From NCBI RefSeq assembly GCF_048544455.1, contig NC_133537.1, forward strand, positions 75,402,166 through 75,466,165: 64,000 bases of DNA, written 5' to 3'. This DNA is from Silene latifolia (Eukaryota > Streptophyta > Magnoliopsida > Caryophyllales > Caryophyllaceae). This document shows positions 13,496-24,850 of this stretch, in pieces; positions within the stretch are counted from its first letter, which is position 1, and each line of letters begins with the position of its first letter. The notes under the pieces are model-generated. The model worked only from the letters and a program-made list of their open reading frames with translations, did no database searches and was not told the origin of the DNA. The position numbers and the translations under genes are program-made.

Positions 13496-14847
13496 TGTAA
13501 CACCCCCATACTCCAAGTGCCTTACCAGGACCACTCAGGTATGAAGATATTACCATCTCGGTTACCTGAGGCAATGATAATCAAATAAACAATAAAGAAA
13601 CAATGTTTAAATAGAAATACTTAGTGAAGGGTTACAATCCTCGAAACCAAAACCAAAAGTATAATACATGTTCTCAAACTGACTGTTTACTGTTCTAACT
13701 GAAATGTAAAGAAACTACTAAGCTAAAGCGGAAGACTTCTATCATCATATCATGGCCATCCCAGCTATCCCAGTACTCATCTCATACCTGCTCAATATCT
13801 GCTCACCATCCCCGAATGGATCACCGCAGGTTTACAAAACAACAACCGGGGTCAGTACTAATCACACAACTCAATATATATCAACAATAAGATAAACAGA
13901 TGACTTAATCGTCACACACACAACCACACCAATTCCAATAATCTCAATCACCGATCGTCCTTTGGACCACCGCGCCGATGGGGGACCGCAGCCGTACCCA
14001 CCAAATCCCCGCTCCTCATAATGAGCGATAACCATGTCCTTTAATGTGCACATCCCTTCTGTGGCGGGTTCCACAGAAGGCGAAACTAGGGCGTGAAGCC
14101 ACTCCCGCAAGTGACCTCACTCAGCCGAGGACACGCCTCGAGAACCATAGACAACAATCACAATCACAATCACAACCGTCACAATACAATTACTATATCA
14201 AACAATCAATCTCAACACATCAACAATCATCCCATTATGGGACTAATACTGAGTAGGAAATCCTACCTGGAAAGCACACTATCGACGGTCTCTCTCTTCT
14301 TTGTATCAAAAAGCTTCCTCTACGAAACCTCCTCCTATCATACAACATACAAATGCTACCAAATCACATACTACTCAAAAACCCTAAAATCCCTATATTA
14401 GGGTTTAACCAAATCAAAGGAAAGACAACAAAAAGGGTACATAGATCTTACCCTCGACGCAAGGATCTCAACGGTATAACCAACGATGGGAACCGACCTT
14501 CCAAACTCCGGGATTTGCTAACGATGCGATTAGGATTAAGAACGTACTTGCTTTCTCTCTTTAACAGTAAATTAGGTTTTGCAAAAGTGTTTAGAATAAT
14601 GACGACGAAGGTTATATATCTTAATCGCATAATTAACAAAACCCGAGAAAAACTCCCCGTAAACCGGCTACTCGATCGAGTACCCAAGGTACTCGATCGA
14701 GTACCCCCTTACTCGATCGAGTACCCTAGTTACTCGATCGAGTACCCAACAGGTCAGAAACTTTTCTAAAACGCAACTTACCCTTACTCGACAGAGTAAG
14801 GCTTACTCAATAGAGTACCCGAAGACACACAAATACGGAGTATTACA
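13496..14847 (-). mobile_element. Chromovirus 5' LTR
   Basis: Same TGTAACACC..GTATTACA termini and length as the 3' LTR. The PBS at its left edge marks it as the 5' LTR on the minus strand. Its palindrome array is at 14669-14817. The two LTRs match over long blocks (for example 14041-14280 versus 7081-7320). Confidence 0.92.
14669..14817. repeat. Palindrome array in the 5' LTR
   Basis: Four copies of CTCGATCGAG followed by the two degenerate copies CTCGACAGAG and CTCAATAGAG, in the same arrangement as in the 3' LTR. Confidence 0.95.
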
Positions 14848-14852
14848 GAATG
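14848..14852. repeat. Target-site duplication GAATG (right copy)
   Basis: Identical to 6527-6531; the host exon continues to the right. Confidence 0.92.
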
Positions 14853-16330
14853 TATGTGTACTAATTGATTAAAGCCGTCGTGAAGGGCGATTGCAAGGTG
14901 GCTTGTCGTCTGTTCTATTTACAGGGGAAATAAAAAGTTATTGTTGCCAGGGGATACGTGTTCAATTACGAACGGCTTCAACAAGTTAAGGTTCATGGTA
15001 TACCCCTTCGTCACAAATGCAGGAAAGTGGAAGTGTCGCAATTATATAAAGACGAGTATGGGGAAGTAAAAGTACCATTTCCTAATGAGGAGGTCACTTA
15101 TTTGAAAGAAGCCCTAAGCTCTTATGTGCAATGGCCTGAAAACCTCATCAATGTTGTCATCCCCGAGGTACCTATATACATACGTTAATTATTACTTGTT
15201 CTTTAAATATATTAGGGTACGAATATTAACATATCGTAAGTACTTTAATCTTTACATTTGCAGAAGTTAAGCAATGCCATGGCGGCAACTAAAGCAATTA
15301 CTACTACGTGAACGGACAAGGTCAATAAAAGGACTACGTCTTCCCCAAAAACAAAACCACAGGACATACAATATAAGCCAACTACATTTGTTGTAGTCAA
15401 GTCTGCTTATGATTCTTATTATGAATCGTGTGAATATAAGAAAAAAATGAAAACTACTTCGCTGAAAGCTTTGCACAACCTGGCTGTAAAGAGGTCACCT
15501 AGAGGGGATGTAGTCATGATTAGCATTGAAGAGGAAATTATGGGCACATCTGATGTAGCCGTACTAGACCCGAAGCAACTGATGGAATTTGTCGACCTTG
15601 ACAATTTAGATGTTGTTCACATTTTGATTTGGATGAAGTAAGATTTATTAATAAAACTATTTAGTCATTTCGATTTACGAATAATGATGTTTGTTTAAAT
15701 TATCAATTACAATAACATTCTTCGTTCCATGTGGCGTAATAGGTACATGAATAATCAGTTTGCTGAGTGGAAGGTCCCAATTCACGCCTACGAATTCTTG
15801 AGTCCTAAGGCGTTCTATGTGCACATAATTTCATACGAAGAACAAATCGATAGTATCACTCGTCGGTTGATATCGACCAAAAAACTATGGCTTGCCCCCT
15901 ACAATGAGAATATGTATGTATAGTACGTGATTATTCTAATGAATCACGATTCTATAAATTTATTATTAACATACTTACATGTGTGTAAATGAACTAACAG
16001 TTCAATGTCCCAAATTGAATAGGAAGCATCGGGTGCTACTAGCATCCAAGTGGAAACAAAAACAGTGTACTGGATTGACTCTCGCGAAGGCAAACCCTCT
16101 GACAGTTGTGTAAGGATGATAACTGAGTAAGTTTACAACCTTTAATAATGTCATTTGTTATTGTATGACTTGAGCCATATATATGCAAATAATAATGGCA
16201 TGTGTGTATATTTATGAATTAGTGTTTTTGAAGCAAAAAAAAAAGATTATGTCCACTTGGGAAATATGAAAGCAACAATGTTCCAAATTTTATCACGCCA
16301 TTTGTAAGCGTATTCTTAATAATTACCCGA
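14853..16330 (+). pseudogene. Ptta/En-Spm-type transposase-like gene, 3' exons
   Basis: Continuation of the gene broken at 6531. Exons are about 14853-15167, 15264-15637, 15743-15913 and one ending at 16126, with readable GT-AG junctions. The first carries GYVFNYERLQQVKVHGIPLR and LKEALSSYVQWPENL, resembling the DUF8039 domain of such genes. Later exons read KWVPIHAYEFL-like sequence and TVYWIDSREGKPSD, resembling the Ulp1-like cysteine-protease tail of plant transposon proteins. In-frame stops (near 14880 and in the exon starting 15264) mark it as decayed. The right end is lost where the plus-strand gypsy fragment begins. Confidence 0.6.
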
Positions 16331-16379
16331 GTGCCTCTACTGCATTTATTAGGGACCAGTTGGTTTTATTTTTGTTAGG

Positions 16380-17916
16380 GTTGCGACTGCCGTGTCAAAG
16401 GGGGTGTTACATTTTGTTTTGAGGTATAGTTGTGTCGTTGCGTTATAGTTGAGTATAGTGAGTTTTTTTTTCAGTATGGGTTTGAACTTCGGGGACAAAG
16501 TTCATTTTTAAGGAGGGAAGACTGTAATACCTCGGATATTTGTGCTATTGGGTACTCTATCGAGTAGGACTTACTCTGTCGAGTAAGCCTGTGTCACGTT
16601 GTAGACAGTGTTCTGCTTCGTAGTTACTCGATCGAGTAAGGGCAACTCGAGCGAGTAGCGGTTACTCGATCGAGTACGTTAGTTACTCGATCGAGTAAGT
16701 CGGATTTTACGGTTTTTCGGCCGGATTTGATAGTAATGCGTGAAGATTTATATAAAGTGATTTCGACAGTTTCCTTTTACTTTTACTTTTATTCTCTAAA
16801 CTTTTCACAAAAGAAAAACAGCGACGTTCTTCCTCTTCACTCTTTGCTATCAAATCAAGGGCTAGGGTTGTCGGATTTCTGAGTTCATCACATCTTTATG
16901 ATCGTCGTCTTGTGGGTAAGATTCCTATACTGTTTTTATGTCAGATAGTTAATGTTGTTTAAAACCCTAATTGGGTGATTGGGGGTTTTTGGGAGTATTA
17001 TGTGTAGATTGTAATTATGTGATTATTGATTATAGGAGGTGATTTCGTAGAAGAAGGTTATTGATCCGCTGCTTTTGGTTGATTGTTGGTGATTCCGTTT
17101 CAGGTAGGGTTTCCCTACTCAATTGACTGTGTGAATAATTTAAGATGGCATGTTTGTTGATTGGCATGATTATTGTTACCGTTAATTGGAATTGGCATGT
17201 TTACATTGGTATTGTGGATTGGTTGTTGTTTATCTGTGGTTCGCGAGGTGCGCCCTCGGCTGAGTTAAGTCACTTGTGGGAGTGGCTTCACGCCCTTGAT
17301 TCCCCCCTTATGGTTCCCGTCACAAGGGGGATGTGCACATTAATGGACATGGGTTTTTCGCTTTATGGTTTTGAGCGGGGCATAGGTGGTACGGCTGTGG
17401 TTCCCACTGGCGGTGTGGAATATCTGTTGCGATGGATATTCTGGCAGGGCTACACACTTTAGTGTGTAGTCAGATGATTGGTGATAAGATTGAGTTGGAG
17501 GAATGTGATTGTATAATTGACTATTGTTATTGGCTTATCTTGTTTATGCAGTAACTGACCCCGTTAAAATATTTTGAAAACTGTGGTGATCCATTCGGGG
17601 ATGGTGAGCAATTGATTAGCAGGTATTTCTTTGGAGTACGCGCGGGATCTAGCTGGGGATAGAGTCATCACATATCAGAGTCTTTAGTCTTCCGCTGTGT
17701 TTTGTTAAGACAGTTTTACTTAGTTGGTTTACAGTTTTGAGAACATTTGTATTTCACTTTCAGTTTAGTTTTATTGTACGCACATTAAACGTTATTACTT
17801 AAAGTACGTTTCTTTATGGTCTACTTTGATTACTATGCCTCGGGTAACCGAGATGGTAGAATTTCCATGTGCTAGGGTGGTCTTGGTAAGGTATCTTGGT
17901 GTATGGGGGTGTTACA
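16380..17916 (+). mobile_element. 3' end of a plus-strand chromovirus: internal tail plus 3' LTR
   Basis: The polypurine tract AAGGAGGGAAGAC (16510-16522), preceded by TTTGAACTTCGGGGACAAAG, abuts an LTR at 16523-17916. The LTR begins TGTAATACC and ends GGTGTTACA. Everything further 5' is missing. The tract matches the complete element at 6532-14847, but the LTR sequence is diverged, so it is a related and not identical family member in opposite orientation. Confidence 0.82.
16553..16700. repeat. Palindrome array in the plus-strand LTR
   Basis: Three exact copies of CTCGATCGAG and three degenerate copies (CTCTATCGAG, CTCTGTCGAG, CTCGAGCGAG). The array lies near the 5' end of this plus-strand LTR. 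That is the equivalent place to the arrays at 7706-7854 and 14669-14817 once orientation is considered. Confidence 0.92.
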
Positions 17917-19257
17917 AGTTACATGTAAATAAAGTTGATGGTGTGCATGTAACAGTAGGAATGATAAATGATTGTGAATTAAATTGCGTAAAGATGTGCA
18001 AAAAACGAATGAATTATTTTAATTCGTTTGTTTGATAACGTGAAGTGATATTATGGTAATAAAATATAACGTCACTTCACATGGTTTTTCAAAGGATGTA
18101 ATTCCTTTGGAAAAATCATCTCACAAAAAATGTAATAAAACAAGGTGACTGGTAGGTAAAATATAGTCGAGGTTTGAGGGTGAGAGGCAGTATAACGGTG
18201 TTAATAATACAATAATTTAGGAGGTTACTCTAAGAGTGATATTAGTGGCATTTACTAATATTACTGACTAATATTACTGGAGGTCTAGAGATTGTTATCT
18301 TATATTATTATAGGTTTCGAATTGGTATTTATGCGAGGTAGTTACGTTGTACTGGTACTATTTTTATAGTGGATTCTAGTCGACTTGGCTAGTGGGTTTT
18401 ACTTCCAGTTTGGAAGGTTTTGCCCTGGGTTTCACCCTAAAATATTGTCTCATCTTATTAGTGCTTTAATTTTTTTATTTTTGCGATTTATTTGTCGATT
18501 GGTTGCTTCCGTTGCGCATCGGAGATTGACGCTAATTTCCCAACAGAATCTAACTCAGCCAATTCGGTACGTCACCTAACAACCGACAACCGACCACATT
18601 CAATACCAACCATATCCGCCAAAGTTTGTCCAGAAGTCATCCACACCCACCATAGTTGCGTTCGCCGCCAACCACCATCCCGTTTGCCGACGCCGACCTT
18701 TATTCTCCTCGGATCTGGTGATGGCTTGAGTGGTCGATGGTAAATCAGGGTGCGGTCTGGCGGTTGGTGATGAGTAGGTTCGAGTGGGAGGTGTGGGAGG
18801 TTGGCTATGGTGGGTTGAATATAATTGTTGTTTAATGGACTGATGGTTATGAAGGGAGATAACAGGGTAGGAATCTAAGTTTGACTGGTAGCTATGAGTG
18901 TGATAAAGGACGGAGGGTCAAGGTCAGAAGTAGAGCGCTTTAAAAATATTAAACCCACGGGTTTAACCCGGATCCTACTCGAATCCGTCGGGTCCTGATA
19001 TGGATCCTGAAAATCTAGACCAGTTAGATATGGATCAGATACATGTCGGGGGTGGATAACGCGGATCTGGATCTGGATTCTACTGAACCCGGTCCAGATC
19101 CGGCCGTTGCCATCCCTAACCGTGGCTTAAACTCTCACATTCAAGTATGGATTACAAAGTATAGAAGAATAGTTACGACCTCCCAAATACCTTAAAGTAA
19201 TGTGATTGTTCCACACAAACACAAGATGAAGAAAACACATACTTCTAAGACTCTTGT
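17917..19257. other. Unassigned DNA between two gypsy remnants
   Basis: No gene was recognised. A GC-richer stretch at about 18950-19130 contains repeated GGATC/GATCC words (..CCCGGATCC.., ..GATCTGGATC..) and may be a fragment of an old repeat. Short open frames at 18385-18743 have no recognisable domain. Confidence 0.4.
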
Positions 19258-19744
19258 TGTAACATCCCCGTTTATTTAGGAGCCTTTAGCAAGATATTCC
19301 CAATAAATAGGACTGTTACCATCTCGGTTGCCCGAGGTAAATGATACAAATTAAAACAAACCAAAGTACTTTAATAACTTTAACTGAAATAACGGTTTTA
19401 TTACATTGCCAACCGATTAAATTTAAACCTTAACATTACAATTTACTACGCAGCGGAAATTACATAAATAAAGTTGTATAAGTCAACTAAGTGATCTAGA
19501 CAACAACTATGGTCCAAGTTGAGCTCACTTCCTAATGCTCCCAAATCAGCTATTAGTACCTGTCAAATCTGCTCCCCATTATGGTTCATCACGGGTGTTC
19601 ACGAATACACGGTCAACCACGAGGTTGAGTAGGATAAAATACATTATAACAACCAATCTATAATAATCTCACAACTGTCAATATGCCAAATTCCAATCTC
19701 AACTGTCCACATGTCATATCTCGACATCAACTGTCCGCATTACC

Positions 19745-19925
19745 CATCAGAGACTAAGCCCGGGGCCTTCCAATTAATCACACACGTTATCCACCAGAGA
19801 CTAAGCCTGGGGCCTTCCAATTAATCACACGCGTTATCCACCAGAGACTAAGCCTGGAGCAGTCCAATAACCATACATATTATCCACCAGAGACTATGCC
19901 TGGGGCCGTCCAATTCTCATAAACC
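19745..19925. repeat. Minisatellite of about 55 bp inside the solo LTR
   Basis: The block ATCCACCAGAGACTAAGCC followed by TGGGGCCTTCCAATTAA recurs about four times with small differences. Confidence 0.8.
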
Positions 19926-21526
19926 ACAATATAATCGTATAAAATATGCACAACTCCAACAACTAACAATATTAATCACTCAATTAAATTAATTAAAAAG
20001 CAGTCATAAACCAATCATCCCTCCAATAACATCCATGTATTAAACACGGAAAACAGATATAGTTGAGTAGATTATCCTACCTTTTCAGCAATACTCCAAT
20101 TTACGCAATCAACTAAAATATTCTTCAGTAAATCCGTTTCACAAATCCGTCACCTAAAAAATAGCAAATTATTCAATATTAATTATTTATACTTTATTTA
20201 TAATTCATTATCAATTATTATATTTATTCATTAACTATAATAATTATATTATTACGTAAATTAGTAATCAAAACCCGTCTTAAAAACTCGTATCAATATT
20301 AGACATGACCCAAAATAATGAATTGTCTAATTATATAAGTTTACGAATTAAATATTTAAAACCCGTCATCAACACAAGCCCAACACCTTTATTCACTCGC
20401 CCCAATGCCAACATATACAATCAGCCGTCATCAACACAAGCCCCAACACCTCCATTCACTCTGTTTTCATACCAAAACCCGACACCATCAAGAACCTCAA
20501 GTCAGCCGTGGCAGCCACCATAACCACGCCTAACACCTCCTGCACCATGGCCCAACCACCAGCCCATAGCACCGCCACAACCTCCCCATAAACACACGCC
20601 CTAAACCAGTAACAACAATCAAAAACAACAAACACGAGTGTTACAAACTCCGGCGAGAGCAGCACCCTAAACACCACTAGCGACCACCCAGAACAACCCA
20701 AGTCCGACTTCACACCACCTACAACCACTGCCAACCCGAGTCAAGACTCAAATACCCACAACCCGCATTCATCTACACGGTTTCAATCAACAACCCACGA
20801 ACCCCTATATTCCCCTGTTTTCGCGAAATCCAGTCAGCCACCTATGCAAACCTCCACCTCTGACTATCCTACTACGACCACCAATACCTACTAACTACAA
20901 CGAGCCTAGCCACCCAAGTCCGGTCTCAAAACAGTCACGGTAAAGGGATATAAACCCGATTCTATTGTGTAGACAATAACCACACACTCCCTCGTAATTC
21001 AGGCCAACCACCACGGCAAACACCACCCTTGACCACCACATATGTTTACCCAACACCAGGAACCACTCTACCCCAAACCCAGGTCAGTCAAGCCTCAGTT
21101 TTGGGTTCGAAACCGTATAATACGTGTAGAACCACATAAGCAACAACCCATAAAAACTCCCTTCAAACACCCCTATCTCGACGGTCAATGGCGGTCAACG
21201 GTGGGTCTGGTCACTCCCTGGTGGTCCACGGCCAAGGTCATGGTCTCTGGTTAGTCAACGGTGGTCTAATTAACAAGTTATATTAGTCTTAAGACGAGTA
21301 TGTTATGAGACGATTAGAAAATTACCTTTGTGACGATCTCCTAACTAGTTCTTCTTTCTCTTTTTCTCCTAGGTGAATTAGTCATGTTTTATGATGAATA
21401 AAGTCTATTTATAATTTTATATAGGTAGGTCATATGGTATGAGGAAGCAATTAGGAAACTATGTAATTATCATATTTATTACTATTATACAAATACGATT
21501 ATTATTATTAGTAGTATTATTTGTAA

Positions 21527-21537
21527 TAATAATAATA

Positions 21538-21572
<35 letters not shown>

Positions 21573-21600
21573 CATCATCATCATCATTATTATTATTATT
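21527..21600. repeat. (ATT/ATC)n microsatellite
   Basis: AAT/ATT trinucleotide run with an embedded ATC block inside the solo LTR. The isoleucine-rich open frames over it are artefacts. Confidence 0.95.
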
Positions 21601-21890
21601 AAAATTCCCGAGTCAAACTCCTTTATCATGTTTAAGTCAACCCCTCGGTCAATATTACCCGACTCATCTCTTATTTTATTATTAGTTATCATCTTATTTG
21701 CAAATATTAATATAAATGCTTTTTAATTAATTATTCGAATTACATAAATTATTCTTATAAATACTTATCAAATTACGGGTATTACACTCGTAATTGCAAA
21801 TTATTATTCCCCCATCCACATTGGTGGTATTAAGATGCTTATCTCCAATATTATTATCTTTTGTACTTCGTGGATCATAAGTTTCAATTA

Positions 21891-22230
21891 GTCTTATTAT
21901 AGACAATGGCGGAGCCAGGATTTGAATTTAGGGGAGGCGAAAAATTTTAGGTGGGGCGAACGACTAATTTCATAAGGCACCCCGAAAAAATTTCAAAAAA
22001 TTTAACTAAAAACTTTGAAAATTTCATCCGCCAGGGGGGGCGACCGCCCCTGCTAGCCCCCCCTAGCTCCACCACTGATTATAGACGAATATATCCGTCT
22101 AAAGTGAAAGACGGGTCAAATATGCTTAAAGTGGTGATATTTTTTAGCTTCATCATGCAACTTGTTATTTGTCTTATGCTTAAAGTGAATGAATATTTAA
22201 CCCGTTTATAACTATAGACGGATATCTGCC
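21891..22230. mobile_element. Foldback MITE, copy 1, with another MITE inside it
   Basis: The left end GTCTTATTATAGAC follows a TA, and the inner inverted words GACGGGTCAAATAT and ATATTTAACCCGTTTATAAC match the intact copy at 34106-34279. The right end fades near 22230. The element is interrupted at 21904-22077 by a hAT-type MITE. Confidence 0.7.
21904..22077. mobile_element. hAT-type MITE, 174 bp
   Basis: It is flanked by a perfect 8-bp duplication ATTATAGA (21896-21903 and 22078-22085), the TSD length typical of hAT elements. Termini CAATGGCGGAGCCAGG and CCTAGCTCCACCACTG are imperfect inverted repeats. It has no coding capacity. Confidence 0.85.
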
Positions 22231-22333
22231 AGCAAAAATTTTCAACCCTTATATCTCAAGAGCACATTTATGCTCTAAGGGCACGTGTTACTTGTATGTA
22301 ATCCATGACCTGACTTTACATACGGACGAAAGA

Positions 22334-23203
22334 GAGGTTTTTTCCAAAATGGGGCGCACACACCAAGTATTTAACGAAATAGATTGAATTTGAAAGTATT
22401 TACCCAAAATGGGTCCACGTCATCACCGGTTTAGGGTTCGCTTCAAGTCGCTCTCCGCTCGGCGACTATAGCCAGGGTGGCGTTTAAAAGATCACAAACC
22501 TCACAAAGAAGGCAAGTCGCTCACCCGGACAGCGATTTCAGCTAAAGACGCCTTCCCCCTGAGCGACTTAATGGGCAATATTTGGCTTAATTTTGCAGAT
22601 TTTCCACCCTTCCTTTCAGACTAAAGTCGCTCAGGGAGGGAGCGACTTGAGGTCAAATCGTCGTCCCCCTGAGCGACTTGGGTCTGCTTATTAATTCCAG
22701 AATTTGCAACATTATACAAACCTACACACGATCATCCTCCATAATCTGCAATACATTCCTCTTATCTCCCTCCATTTGCCGAGTAAAAATCATCATCAAT
22801 GGAGATTGAACAAGACACTAATAATACTTTGGATTTCAATGGAGATTGAACAAGAAAGACCCAAATAGTTGTTTGATATTGCCTAGAAACTAATAATTTG
22901 AGTTTTAATTGAAATAATTGATTGATTTTAGGGGGTTTTTTGAGGAAAAATCGTGTGGTTGTGTTAGGGTTTTTAATTTGGGTTTTTTTTGTTTAATTGG
23001 GGATGAACAAAATGAGGGAGAAAGGGGGCGTTTATGTTTTGATTAGAGCAGCCAAGCAAGTCGCTGTCCGGCAGGGCGACTTGACTTTCTCCCACAGCTT
23101 CGCCAAATCCGATCCTACGTGGACCCATTTTCGGCAAATACTTTCAAACTCGACCTATTTCATTAATTAGTTTGTTAAAGAACCCCATTTTGGAAAAAAA
23201 TTC
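22334..23203. mobile_element. Mutator-like non-autonomous element, 870 bp
   Basis: Inverted terminal repeats of roughly 85 bp face each other: GAGGTTTTTTCCAAAATGGG at the left, and at the right a stretch whose complement starts GAATTTTTTTCCAAAATGGG. Both continue through GTTTGAAAGTATTT-type sequence to AAAATGGGTCCACGT. A perfect 9-bp duplication GACGAAAGA flanks it (22325-22333, 23204-23212), as in Mutator-like elements. The interior holds repeated AAGTCGCTC / GAGCGACTT words and a low-complexity tract, with no transposase. Confidence 0.85.
22443..23083. repeat. Inverted 9-mer words AAGTCGCTC / GAGCGACTT
   Basis: The word AAGTCGCTC, or its complement GAGCGACTT, recurs with variants at about 22446, 22508, 22560, 22622, 22640, 22670 and 23060. 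The copies lie in both orientations, clustered next to the left TIR and once near the right TIR. Confidence 0.8.
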
Positions 23204-23437
23204 GACGAAAGAGGATTGAGGCCTTTTCAGTTGTACGGCAAATATAAATAAAGGTAGAAAAAAGATCTTAACTTTGTCCTACACTCCGAAAAGACCCACA
23301 ATAGAACTTTATGATCGTGTACATTTCGGGTCACACTCTCATATTCTGTAGTATTACTGTATGTGAATCTTCTTGTACCAAAAACATTTTTGAGGGACAT
23401 AGTTGATGGGCATCTTCATGTTTTATTTCAACACAAA

Positions 23438-23609
23438 ATCTCATTATAGACGGCATATATTCGTCTATAATTAAAAGATTTTAAAATATAATACCAAATT
23501 CCTAATAGGACAAGCAACAAGTGGGATGGTGGGGGCAAAAAATGTCACCACTTTCAAGCTATTTGACCCGTCTTTAGTTATAGATGGATATATCCGTCTA
23601 TAGCAAGAC
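23438..23609. mobile_element. Foldback MITE, copy 2 (diverged)
   Basis: TCTCATTATAGACGGCATAT at the left and ATATCCGTCTATAGCAAGAC followed by TA at the right match the termini of the intact copy at 34106-34279. The centre is largely replaced or diverged. Confidence 0.7.
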
Positions 23610-23611
23610 TA

Positions 23612-24166
23612 GTTATTACTTCAATAGTGTTGGAACAATTTTCCTTCTTTACCAATTGCTTTGCACAATTATTACCATGGTCCATCATCTTCATTGTCCA
23701 TGCATGGCTTAAAAAAGTCTTATTTGTTTTGCTACCTATTCTTAAATGTTGATTTACAGACCTGAATTTAGTAGACAGTATGTGACAAGTTAAACTAAAA
23801 TTCATCTTAATTTAAGTTTCAGTAAGATGGATAGCCTACTAACTTATATGGCTATAAACGAGTTATCTTTCGTGTCGATTCTTCGTACAATATTAACCTC
23901 TTAATAAAGTGATTGTTGGGTATAAGTGGTATTCCAAAACATGAAAGTCTCACTATTAATAATTGATAAAGCGACTATATACGTGTGTTATGTGACTAAC
24001 ATAATATGATTTTATCCATCTAAAAGTGTTTTTTGTGCAATTATTCCATTAGCCGATCCAACATTTGCTTTCATACTAGATGATACCTTGTATATCAATA
24101 TCTTTTAATTGCTTAGCCGGACTTGGAAGTCCTTGTCAATTTTCTGCCAAATTTCGTTGTCTATTA
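23612..24166. other. AT-rich DNA, nothing recognised
   Basis: No gene, terminal repeat or tandem array was seen. Confidence 0.4.
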
Positions 24167-24254
24167 CTCCCTCCGTTTCAGTGTTTTACACTTTCTTTAT
24201 TTTTCCCTCACAAAATAAAGGAAGTCTATATACATATCACTGGAATATAGGAAG
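24167..24254. mobile_element. Short Stowaway-like MITE
   Basis: CTCCCTCCGTTTCAGTG at the left and CACTGGAATATAGGAAG at the right form a degenerate inverted repeat, flanked by TA on both sides. It is only 88 bp long. Confidence 0.65.
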
Positions 24255-24396
24255 TAGTTGGGAGGTTAAGGAAGAGCTCTTGTTACTCAATTTGTTCTAA
24301 GCTTAGCAATAAACGAACACGGGAATATTTTTGAAATAAATCAAATTTAATGAAGAAACGTTTAGATAAAATTGGAAACACTTTCTAATCTACTCT

Positions 24397-24850
24397 TTTT
24401 TTTTTACAGCAATAAATAGCATAGCTTACAAAAGAGCTTCCTGAGCAAGGTTATGAGCTATCCTATTCACTCCCCTAGGACAGAAACTAAGAGAGCAACA
24501 ATGGAAATTAGACGCAATAGACTTAATATCCTTGATAATGCACCTAATAGACGCGATCGCCTTTTCCGCTCCAGCAACCTGCATAACCAAGTTAAGACAG
24601 TCCGTAACAAGCCTAACATGAAGGTACCCCTCGTCTAAGGCCCATTTAAGCGTCATGATAGCAGCATGTCCTTCGGCATGCAGGGGAGAAGCAGCGAACG
24701 AGCGAGCGAGATCAGATTTCCTTAAATTCCTATTACCATCCAACAAGCACCACCCCATACCAGAACTCCTATCAGCCCTCCAAGCTGCATCACACTTGAC
24801 AGTGCAAACATTCCCGCACACAGGTCCACCAACAATCCAATAAGGAAAGG
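24397..24850 (-). pseudogene. LINE-type RNase H domain, 3' part with poly(A)
   Basis: The 131-residue frame (24821-24426) has VKCDAAWRADRSSGMGW, SPLHAEGHAAIMTLKWAL, VRLVTDCLNLV and VNRIAHNLAQEALL. This is the RNase H-like domain at the C terminus of plant L1-type LINE proteins, with Asp-Glu-Asp visible. Just downstream on the minus strand is a short A-run (24397-24405), the expected LINE tail. The upstream half of the frame lies at 30254-30527, beyond a copia insertion that split the codons between them. It could alternatively be an annotated RNase H-like gene derived from a LINE. Confidence 0.75.
24846..24850. repeat. Target-site duplication AAAGG (left copy)
   Basis: AAAGG also follows the right LTR at 30249-30253, bounding the copia element. 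Confidence 0.92.

Larger units (their letters stand above)
6532..14847 (-). mobile_element. Complete Ty3/gypsy chromovirus, minus strand
   Basis: An 8316-bp element with two LTRs of about 1.35 kb, a 5-bp TSD (GAATG), an initiator-Met-type PBS and a purine tract. Its coding order from right to left is gag, protease, reverse transcriptase, RNase H, integrase, chromodomain-like tail. The chromodomain and domain order place it in the chromoviruses; Tekay/Del-like is likely by LTR size but not proved. The polyprotein is broken into several frames. LTR copies are nearly identical except in small clusters of differences, so the insertion looks young. Confidence 0.92.
19258..21786 (-). mobile_element. 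Solo LTR, same family as 2628-4956
   Basis: About 2.53 kb, beginning TGTAACATCCCC and ending GGGTATTACA, with no internal retroelement sequence on either side. The flanks are CTTGT (19253-19257) and CTCGT (21787-21791), a 5-bp duplication with one mismatch, as expected of an older solo LTR formed by LTR recombination. Minus orientation is by comparison with the PBS-bearing copy on the left. It carries a four-copy tandem repeat at about 19745-19925 and a trinucleotide run at about 21527-21600. Confidence 0.75.

Noticed and set aside
20305..20734. Open frames on both strands in the solo LTR
   Set aside because: Low-complexity Pro/Thr or Val/Gly translations of LTR sequence, not conserved with the sister LTR.
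21439..21726. Isoleucine-rich open frames on both strands
   Set aside because: They are translations of the ATT/ATC microsatellite in the solo LTR.
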